Positions 24,347 to 33,000 of a stretch of 64,000 bases of DNA are shown here, one piece after another. Origin of the DNA: a virus. Positions within the stretch are counted from its first letter, which is position 1; the number at the start of each line of letters is the position of its first letter. The position numbers and the translations under genes were made by a program. Below the pieces are notes generated by a model that saw nothing but the letters and a program-made list of their open reading frames with translations, ran no database searches and was not told where the DNA came from. The stretch spans positions 1 through 64,000 of the IMG/VR virus record IMGVR_UViG_3300033981_002454, one strand, 5' to 3'.

Positions 24347-25348
24347 CCCTAGAGGCTCTTTATCCCCTAGTTCTGCAGCTTTGCCATTGCTGCAGCTCAG
24401 ACTATATCATCACCCTTCAGGTCCACCTGATTCGGGTGCGGAGCACTCGTGCCGCCTTATCGTCCACTTCCTGCAAGCAGGTGTTGGGACTCGCTCAGCC
24501 ATTGGGCAACAGTGCCCGTTCGACTGAGGTCAACTTTGTAGGCAAGGCAGGGATGTATGTACTCAGTAATGGCTCCAACAAGTAGTCGAAACTGCTTGGC
24601 GAACCATCGGAGATACAGCATTCCACCTTTGTGACGAACAACTGAGCCAGAGGCTCCGGTGACGTCGTGAATCCAAGAAGCGACAACATCAACCTCCTCT
24701 TCATCCTTGCTGACGGGCAGCCAGCCAGAGCGCTCGACCTTGATCGAGCGAGGCCTCTGACGGCGACGGACCTCCAGGGATCCATCGTCCATCCAGAGAA
24801 GTGCCAACGCCTCGGGGCCGAGGTCACTGAACGCCTGAGGGGTGAATCTTTTGACGCCATTTGGATATAAGACGTCATACACGGGGGCGAGGTGCCGCTT
24901 GCTGCTGACGCCGAAACGGACGGCGGGGTATTTCCCTTTGTCCATAAACGAGCGCAGAGATGCAGCAGTCCCGAGCTCTTGATTCAGCCGAGCCAGCTGC
25001 CATTGCGCGTAAGGCGCCTGGCGCTGACAGCGGCTGATGTACAGCGTAACTGTTCCGAAACGCTTATCGCGTCTCAGACAGCCATCACCAAGAGCACATC
25101 CCATGAAAAACGCTTGTGTCACAACTTGATTGCCTAGGGAGTCGACAACGGTAGTCGTTGAACCTTCCAGCCATTCCTGGCTGGCTTGGCTGCTGATTAC
25201 CCGGCCCAGTGTCATCCGTAAGAGTCTACCGGTTGGAGGGCTTCCAGCAATTCACTCCGTGTTCGACGCGGATTACGCCGCGAAGGAGCTGATAGCCAGA
25301 GCTGGTACGTCCGCCTCAGGGGCGAACAGGCCAGTCAGGGCTTGAGCC
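24347..25348 (-). ncRNA. Group I intron in the major capsid gene
   Basis: 1002 bases on the minus strand. Core-like elements: GGGTAATCAGCAGCCAAGCC (complement of 25183-25202) resembles the R/P7 side, and GATGATATAGTCTGAGC (complement of 24396-24412) the P7/P3 side. A P9-like hairpin CTGCAG...CTGCAG and a CTAGGGG...CCTCTAG hairpin precede the 3' end. At the 5' site, exon AGTT pairs with GACT in the intron, giving the expected U-G at the cut. The end GGG then TAAC restores the frame. Boundaries are inferred. Confidence 0.75.
24457..25215 (-). CDS. LAGLIDADG homing endonuclease inside the capsid intron
   Basis: 252 residues if started at 25215. That start overlaps the conserved intron core, so a later start (e.g. 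the ATG of MGCALGDGCLRRD) is likely. Two LAGLIDADG motifs are visible: FFMGCALGDGCL and ALALLWMDDGSLE, each with the catalytic Asp. It should cut an intronless capsid gene and promote intron spread. Its stop lies just before the 3' core of the intron. Confidence 0.8.
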   Translation of the reverse strand: MTLGRVISSQASQEWLEGSTTTVVDSLGNQVVTQAFFMGCALGDGCLRRDKRFGTVTLYISRCQRQAPYAQWQLARLNQELGTAASLRSFMDKGKYPAVRFGVSSKRHLAPVYDVLYPNGVKRFTPQAFSDLGPEALALLWMDDGSLEVRRRQRPRSIKVERSGWLPVSKDEEEVDVVASWIHDVTGASGSVVRHKGGMLYLRWFAKQFRLLVGAITEYIHPCLAYKVDLSRTGTVAQWLSESQHLLAGSGR

Positions 25349-25614
25349 AACTCTTTAAGGGTCACATTGACCTTGTCCTTCACGATGTTGCGAGACGACG
25401 CCGTGCCGAGCGTCTGATCAGCAGTGCGCTCTCGGGAGTCCTTGGTGCCAGGATTTCCCCAGTAGCGATAGCGGTCTAGGGCGACCGTTTGACCTGGTTG
25501 TGCCCCGAAATCGTGAACGACAACAGGATCAACCGCCATCTCTACCACGTAGGCAGGATGGGGTCGATAAAGTTCGGCGCCCAGGATTTTCGGGAAATCA
25601 TTGTCTATCCACAT
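25349..25614 (-). CDS. Major capsid protein, exon 1
   Basis: 88 codons plus two bases from ATG 25614 (MWIDNDFPKILGAELYRPHP), which has GGAG nine bases upstream; starts further upstream lack support. YVVEMAVDPVVVHDFG and YRYWGNPGTK are typical of the N-arm of this capsid family. The frame reads on into the intron to a stop at 25273, but residues after LKEL (AQALTGLFAPEA...) are intron sequence. Confidence 0.8.
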
Positions 25615-25696
25615 TGGATGACACGCTCCGAAAGATAAAGGATGTTGATAGCAAGCATTCCGCCCGCTGCTTCTTACACTAGAAAGGACGCGTGGG

Positions 25697-26308
25697 GTGA
25701 AATTGAACGCACCAGACATTCGCGGCCTGCTGGGAGTCTTCCTTGGTGACGGCTTCCTCTCTCAAAGCAGGTCAGCGGTCAAGGGCCATATCAAGGCCAC
25801 CTTTCACGGTGGTGCCGACGAGCGTGAATTCCTCGAGGAGAAGGCAAGTGAAATCAAGCTCGTCATCCCAACCCAGGCCAAGATCTCGACCTATCAGATG
25901 CGCCCCAGCCAGACCGGCCATCAGACCACGGTGCTGCGATTCCGGTTCTCGAGTCCACTGCTAGATCCGGTCTACAACTTGTTCTATCCCGATGGATTTC
26001 GGGAAATCACGCACCCCCTCTTGGACATTCTTGGACTCAGAGCAGCAGCCTGGCTTTGGGCTGAGGGGTATCGAAAGGGGGACAAGGACCATCGCCTGAG
26101 GAGAGTTGGGGCCCTGCGAGACGAGGCTCGATTGGTCAGTGGCTGGCTCGAGTTTTTAACTGGCGCCAAGTCGTCCGTCACGGGCCAGTCCTCTCGAATA
26201 CTGCCTCAACTGTCGTTCAGCTCTAAGGATGCGGAAATCGTCAAGGAGGCCCTCCTTCCCTATGCCCCGATCAGCCGGAAGCATTTGTTTCTCCCGGGGG
26301 AAAAATGA
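25697..26308 (+). CDS. Free-standing LAGLIDADG-type endonuclease
   Basis: 203 residues from GTG 25697 with AAAGGA eight bases upstream. The first motif IRGLLGVFLGDGFLS is complete. The second, ILGLRAAAWLWAEGYRKG, has AEG where DDG is usual. VYNLFYPDGFREITHPLLD matches the intron enzyme's VYDVLYPNGVKRFTPQAFSD, so both belong to one subfamily. It is transcribed away from the capsid gene, only 83 bases from its start, with the next LAGLIDADG-type gene overlapping it. Confidence 0.7.
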   Translation: MKLNAPDIRGLLGVFLGDGFLSQSRSAVKGHIKATFHGGADEREFLEEKASEIKLVIPTQAKISTYQMRPSQTGHQTTVLRFRFSSPLLDPVYNLFYPDGFREITHPLLDILGLRAAAWLWAEGYRKGDKDHRLRRVGALRDEARLVSGWLEFLTGAKSSVTGQSSRILPQLSFSSKDAEIVKEALLPYAPISRKHLFLPGEK

Positions 26309-26913
26309 GCGCTCGTCTGGTTTCCATGGCCGTCGCCTATGCCATGGGCAGTGGCACTTTGAGGTGCAAGGGAGTCAAGCAGCGCCCCTGGCTGGAGCTA
26401 AAGCGGCTCGAAACAGAGCGAACCTACATGCTGCACCAGGTGCGATCCCTGCAGCGAGCGGGAGCGGGCCCCGTGCGCGCTGCTGTTGACATGCTTCCAG
26501 GCCGGCATTTTTACGATGTCTGCAGGGCCCGCCTGCAGCACGATGCATTCGAGAGGGCCATTGAACTGCTCGCTCCAGAAGGTGAAATCTCTCTCTCCAA
26601 AGAAGTCCTCGAGGTCGGAGGAGGCAGGGGCCTGGCCAGTATTTGGCTGGACCTGGGCCACTGGGATAGGGGAACCGCTGTGATCCCTCTCTCTAGTGAG
26701 CCCAATGCAGACGCCCTGCTGAGTCATTTGATCGGGCGTGGCGTTACTGGAATCGGCAAGGGGGGCAATCCAACAACCCTGCGCCTCTCAAAGCGGCAGT
26801 TCGCCCAATTCAGTGGGCTGATTCGACACCATGTGCACCGCTCGATGGCCCATGCCCTCAGGGAGGGTTCAAAACATGGCACCTCAATCATGCGAGTTGC
26901 TACCCTTGTCTGA
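26305..26913 (+). CDS. Second LAGLIDADG-like protein, degenerate motifs
   Basis: 202 residues; ATG 26305 overlaps the previous stop (ATGA). VAYAMGSGTLRCKG stands where GxxxGDGxL is expected and GLASIWLDLGHWD where ALALWYMDDGSW is expected, so both acidic catalytic positions are altered. DALLSHLIGRGVTGIG and KRQFAQFSGLI fit the C-terminal half of the fold. It may be an inactive partner subunit, a maturase-like protein or a decaying copy. Confidence 0.5.
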   Translation: MSARLVSMAVAYAMGSGTLRCKGVKQRPWLELKRLETERTYMLHQVRSLQRAGAGPVRAAVDMLPGRHFYDVCRARLQHDAFERAIELLAPEGEISLSKEVLEVGGGRGLASIWLDLGHWDRGTAVIPLSSEPNADALLSHLIGRGVTGIGKGGNPTTLRLSKRQFAQFSGLIRHHVHRSMAHALREGSKHGTSIMRVATLV

Positions 26914-27003
26914 CCCCCGAAGCAGAACGGCGTCAGGGGGTCGCCCTTGTTGGTAGCGCAAGGGCAATTGCCAGGGCGGTGGATTTTTGTCGTTTCTCCA
27001 CCG
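26912..27003 (+). other. Three successive perfect hairpins in an intergenic region
   Basis: GACCCCC/GGGGGTC (26912-26942), GCCCTTG/CAAGGGC (26943-26965) and CGGTGGA/TCCACCG (26977-27003), each with a 7-bp stem, fill the gap 26914-27088 before the long fibre gene. A weaker CTCCG/CGGAG pair follows. No T run follows the first two. Confidence 0.5.
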
Positions 27004-27088
27004 CGGTAACCGATCTCCGCTTGGGTCGCTCCCGGGCGGAGCGCCTGGTAAAACTCTCTAGGATTGCTAGATAGGGCAATCAGTTGGC

Positions 27089-30000
27089 ATGCCGGATCAG
27101 CCGGGCATTACGACAAGATCGGAGAAGGGTGAGCCTCTTTCGTTTCAGGAAGTTGACGATAACTGGCGCCTGCTGACTTACCGCATTGACGAGGCGGAGG
27201 ATGCACTTGATGACAAATACTCGCCCGATGACAGGGCAACAGAAGAGGAGGCTGTAGCCGGGAGCCTGGAAACACCAGGCAGTATCAGCAACACGACGCT
27301 GATGACCCCTTACACCACCGCATTGGCTCTGGACCAGCGGGTGGGTCTTGGCGACCTCCTGGACAGGGTCGACACCCTGGAAGAAGAAGTCGTACAACTG
27401 GGGGAGGACACCGAGTTCCTGTTCAACACCAAATACGACGCTTCTGATCGGGCGACCAATCAGGAGGCCGTAGCAGGAGATCTCTCGACTCCAAACAGCA
27501 TCAGCAATTCAGTGCTGATGACTCCGTACACCACGGCACTGGCGATTGACGAACGGGTCAGCAGCAGTGATTTGTCCTACGACCCGGCAACCGGCGAGCT
27601 CGATATCTCCACGGGCGAAGGAGTCACACTGCCGCTGGCGGAACCGGAGGGTGATCCAGGTCTCCTCACTGGGGAGGACAAGGCCAAAATTGACGATCTC
27701 AAGCTTGTTGCGCTCACTGGCTCCTACAACGACCTGTCGGATCTGCCGGACCTTGGCTCTGCAGCCTTTACTGACTCGGAAGACTATGCCACCTGGGAGC
27801 AAGGGGAACTCGCTGATACGGCGGTTCAGCCAGAGGAGCTGACAAGCGCCCTGTCTTCCAAGGCTGACCTGGTCAACGGTCTGGTCCCAGCCTCACAGTT
27901 GCCGGGATTCGTGGATGACGTTCGGGAATATACCAATTTGGCAAGTTTCCCAGACCCGGGAACGACAGGAGTCATTTACGTCGCACTCGATGAAAACAAG
28001 CAGTACCGATGGAGCGGCTCGAGTTACATCCAGCTCACGGCCTCTCCAGGATCAACGGACGCTGTCCCTGAAGGCAGTGTCAACAAATACTTCACGGAGC
28101 AAAGGGCAGCAGCAGCAGCGCCTGTTCAGTCAGTAGCTGGGCGCACGGGAAGCGTTGTTCTCAGTGTCGGCGATGTTTCTAATGCTGTTGCAACGGGAGA
28201 TTCCAGGCTGAGTGACTCCAGGGAGTGGAGCGCTCCAACAGCCACGGAAGCGGAGGCCACCCAGGGCACGTCTACGGAAAGGCGCGCCTGGACTCCAGTT
28301 CGAGTCTTCCAATCCATCGCAAGCTGGTGGAACGCCTCTAGCGATAAAACAAAACTCGACGGGATCACCCCGGGGGCCACTGCCAATTCCAGTGATGCCT
28401 TCTTGCTCAACAGGGCGAACCACACGGGAAGCCAGGCCGCTTCCACGATTTCAGGCTTGGCAACGGTCGCCACAAGCGGCTCCTTCCTTGATCTAACCAA
28501 TCGACCCACTCTCGGGACGGCCGCAGCCTTGGATGTTCCCGCGGCTGCTGGGGGGACCGCTCTCTCGGGCCAGGTCGTCAGGGGCGACGATCCACGTCTG
28601 GACAATAACCGCCCACCAGCTGCCCACAGCCACGGGAATATCACCAATGGCGGCGCTATTGGCAGCACTGCGAATCTCCCGATCATCACCACGACAGGGG
28701 GCGTCCTTACGACCGGCTCCTTTGGAGCAGCAGGGGGCACGTTTTGCGAGGGGAACGATTCAAGGCTGAGCGGCCCTCGAGAACCCACATCGCACAGCCA
28801 CGGGAATATCACCAATGGTGGCGCTATCGGCAGCACCGCAAATCTCCCGATCATTACGACGGCTGGGGGAGTCCTTACTGCTGGTTCCTTTGGGACGGCA
28901 GGGGGCACGTTTTGCGAAGGGAACGATTCCAGGTTGGCGACCAATCTCGGCTATACGGCTGCCTCCAGGATCATCACTAGCTCGACTGGCCTGAGTGCGA
29001 CGCTTCCGCTTGTAGAGGCAGCTGGTAACGCTGGGCTTCTGTCTGGTGCCGACAAGACCAAGCTCAATGGAATCAGCACGGGGGCCACTGCGAACTCCAG
29101 TGACGCGTTCCTGTTGAACAGGGCGAATCACACGGGAACGCAGCTCTTTTCGACGCTCACCTCAACGCCGACAACTCTGTCCGGGTATGGAATTACAAAT
29201 GCCTACACCAAGGCGGAGACGGATGCACTGGCTCAAGGCCTGAAGCCTAAAACCGCCGTCCGGGTTGCAACCACGGCAAACATCACGCTATCGGGGGCCC
29301 AGACTATTGATACTGTCACTACTTTAGCTACGGGCGACCGTGTTCTTGTAAAAGACCAGACTGATAAATCTAAGAATGGCTTTTACAACTACAACGCAGC
29401 AGGAGCATGGACGCGCACGGCGGACTTTGATGAATGGTCGGAAGTCCCAAATGCTTATGTATTTGTTAGAGAAGGTCTGGTCAATGCGGGCGATAGTTTT
29501 GTCTGTATAAGTGGCAGCAATCTGTTCGGTGCTAGTGAAATAGGCTCTTCAGATATTGAATTTATCCTGTTTAGCGCTGCCATTGAGATCGCCGCGGGGA
29601 CAGGTCTCAACAAGGCGGGAAACACGATCTCCCTCGCAAATACCGCGGTCACGCCTGGCACTTACGGAAGCGCATCTCAGGTTGCCACACTCACGGTTGA
29701 TCAACAGGGGAGGTTGACAGCAGCTGGCTCAACGCCACTTGGTGTTGGAACCACGCCCAATGTCCCGATCATCACCGGAGCAGGAGGGGTTCTCACTGCT
29801 GGCACTTTCGGAAACACCGCAAATTCTTTCTGTCAAGGCAACGACAGCAGGCTCAGTGATTCTCGTACACCATTAGCACACGCCCACGGCAATATCACCA
29901 ACAGTGGAGCAATTGGTACAAATCCCAACTTGCCAGTCATTACGACAACCAGTGGTTTACTAACTACAGGCACATTTGGAAACACTGCGAATTCTTTCTG

Positions 30001-33000
30001 TCAAGGTAACGACAGCAGACTGAGTGATGCTCGTACACCATCAGCACACACCCAGGCGTGGTCCACAATAACCGCCACTCCGACAAATCTGTCTGGATAC
30101 GGTATTACAGATGCTGTTAGCAGTGCAGACAGCAGACTGAGTGATGCTCGCACACCATTAGCGCATACCCACGGCAATATCACCAACGGTGGAGCGATTG
30201 GTGCAAATCCCAACTTGCCAGTCATTACTACAACTGGTGGCTTGCTAACTACAGGTACATTTGGAAACACTGCGAATTCTTTCTGTCAAGGTAACGACAG
30301 CAGACTCAGTGATTCTCGCACACCATTAGCACACACCCACGGCAATATCACCAACAGTGGAGCGATTGGTACAAATCCCAACTTGCCAGTCATTACGACA
30401 ACCAGTGGTTTACTAACTACAGGTACATTTGGAAACACTGCGAATTCTTTCTGTCAAGGTAACGACAGCAGACTGAGTGATGCTCGTACACCATTAGCAC
30501 ACACTCAGGCGTGGTCCACAATAACCGGCACTCCGACGAATTTATCTGGATACGGTATTACAGACGCGGCTAGCAGTTCTCACGCCCACGGCAATATCAC
30601 CAACGGTGGAGCGATTGGTACAAATCCCAACTTACCAATCATTACGACAACTAGTGGCTTGCTAACTACAGGTACATTTGGAAACACTGCGAATTCTTTC
30701 TGTCAAGGTAACGACAGCAGACTCAGTGATTCTCGTACACCCGTGGCACACACCCACGGCAATATCACCAACGGTGGAACGATTGGTACAAATCCCAACT
30801 TACCAATCATTACGACAACCAGTGGCTTGCTAACTACAGGTACATTTGGAAACACTGCGAATTCTTTCTGTCAAGGTAACGACAGCAGACTCAGTGATTC
30901 TCGCACACCATTAGCACACACCCACGGCAATATCACCAACAGTGGAGCAATTGGTACAAATCCCAACTTACCAATCATTACGACAACCAGTGGCTTGCTA
31001 ACTACAGGTACATTTGGAAACACTGCGAATTCTTTCTGTCAAGGTAACGACAGCAGACTCAGTGATTCTCGTACACCCGTGGCACACACTCAGGCGTGGT
31101 CCACAATAACCGGCACTCCGACGACTATATCCGGTTACGGGATTACAGATGCGCTGTCTACCGGTAATCAGAATCCCAATCTGGTGCTTGCCGGTCCATC
31201 GTCTGGCACTACTGCGGCCACGCCCACTTTCAGGGCTTTGGCTGCTGGAGACCTGCCTAATGTCTCAGGCCTGACGGCAGCGGGCTATGGCAGCGCGTCA
31301 AGCGTGCCCACGCTGACTGTTGACGCAAAGGGTCGAATCACCGCAATAAGCAATACGGCTATCTCCATTGCCAATACCGCCGTCAGCGGCCTGGGGACTG
31401 CGTCAACCCGCAATGTCCCTTCAGGGGGAGGCGGTTCCAGCACTCCCAGTCTTCTTCCGGCCCCGGCCTCGGTTTCAGGAATCGACCTCGATGGGGATGG
31501 GGACGGAAACGTATTGTTTCAGGAAGCCGATAAAGCCTTTGATAACAATGTCACCACTAAGTATCGCAACACTGGAGGAGCCAACTCCGGCTTGGAGTTC
31601 TCATACGGGACGGCAACACAACTTACATCATTTGTTATTACAACAGCAAATGATTCTACCGATCGAGACCCTGCCTCTTACCAGGTTTATGGATTCCAAA
31701 GCGGATCCTGGCAGCTGTTAACTTCCGGTTCCCTTAGCCTGCCTACGGCAAGGCAGACCGACTCAGCGTCAATCACGCTCCCCGGCAATTTGCCTTCACT
31801 GACGCAGTACCGAGTGGTATTCCCCACGCTTCGTGTCAGCGGCACAGCATCCATGCAGATTGCTGAGCTCAAGATGACCGGCATCCAGGGAACTGGGGGA
31901 GGCGGCGGGAGCACAAATGCCGCTGCTACCGAGGTCGTGCTCGGGAGCGATACCCGATTGACTGATGCCAGGACACCTACAACCCATTCCCATAGTGTTT
32001 TCAACAACACGACCTCCGGGTTTGCTCCTGCCTCAGGGGGTGGGACAACCAATTTTCTGCGCGCCGATGGAAGCTGGGCAGCACCTCCAGTCGGTGGGGG
32101 TGGGGGTGGAGGGACAGTAACCAGTGTTGGACTGGCCCTGCCGAATATCTTTACGGTCTCGAATAGTCCCGTAACAGGTTCCAATACTCTGACCGGGACT
32201 CTAAATACTCAAAACGCCAATCTCGTCTTTGCAGGGCCTGTTACAGGTGGTGCTGCAACGCCAGGTTTCAGGACACTTGTTGCAGCCGACATCCCGACCC
32301 ATTCCCATAGTGTTTTTTCCACTACTGCCGCTGGGTTTACTCCTATTTCACCAGGTGGGCAAACCAGGTACCTCCGCGCTGATGGGAACTGGGAGATACC
32401 TCCAGTTGGCGGAGGTGGAGGCGGCGGAACGGTCACGAGTGTTGGACTGTCCCTGCCGAATATCTTTACGGTCTCGAATAGCCCCGTAACAGGTTCTGGG
32501 ACTCTGACCGGGGCTCTAAATACTCAAAACGCCAATCTCGTCTTTGCAGGGCCCACTGCCGGTAATGCGGCAACGCCAGGTTTTAGGACACTTGTTGCAG
32601 CCGACATCCCAGCCCATTCCCATAGTCTTTTCACCAGTACTGCCTCCGGGTTTGCTCCTGCCTCAGGGGGTGGGACAACCAATTTCCTGCGCGCCGATGG
32701 AAGCTGGGCAGCACCTCCAGTCGGCGGAGGTGGAGGCGGCGGGACAGTAACCAGTGTTGGACTGTCCCTGCCGAATATCTTTACGGTCTCGAATAGCCCC
32801 GTAACAGGTTCTGGGACTCTGACCGGGGCTCTAAATACTCAAAACGCCAATCTCGTCTTTGCAGGGCCTGTTACAGGTGGTGCTGCAACGCCAGGTTTTA
32901 GAACCCTGGCTACAGAAGATCTGCCCACCATCTCAGGTCTGGCGTCAGGAACCTATGGCAGCTCATCTCAGGTACCCACCTTCACTGTTGACGCGAAGGG

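Noticed and set aside
25273-25348. Continuation of capsid exon 1 to the stop at 25273 as a real C-terminus
   Set aside because: The residues are intron-encoded and differ from the expected capsid sequence, which resumes in exon 2.
24347-25348. Intein instead of intron in the capsid gene
   Set aside because: Stops break the frame on both sides of the LAGLIDADG ORF, no Cys/Ser-1 or His-Asn splice residues are seen, and group I core elements are present.
28126-28944. Long antisense ORF in the tail fibre gene
   Set aside because: It mirrors the repeat structure of the fibre and has no start signal or family.
29880-31100. CRISPR-like repeat appearance
   Set aside because: Repeats are 168 bp, coding and contiguous without unique spacers.
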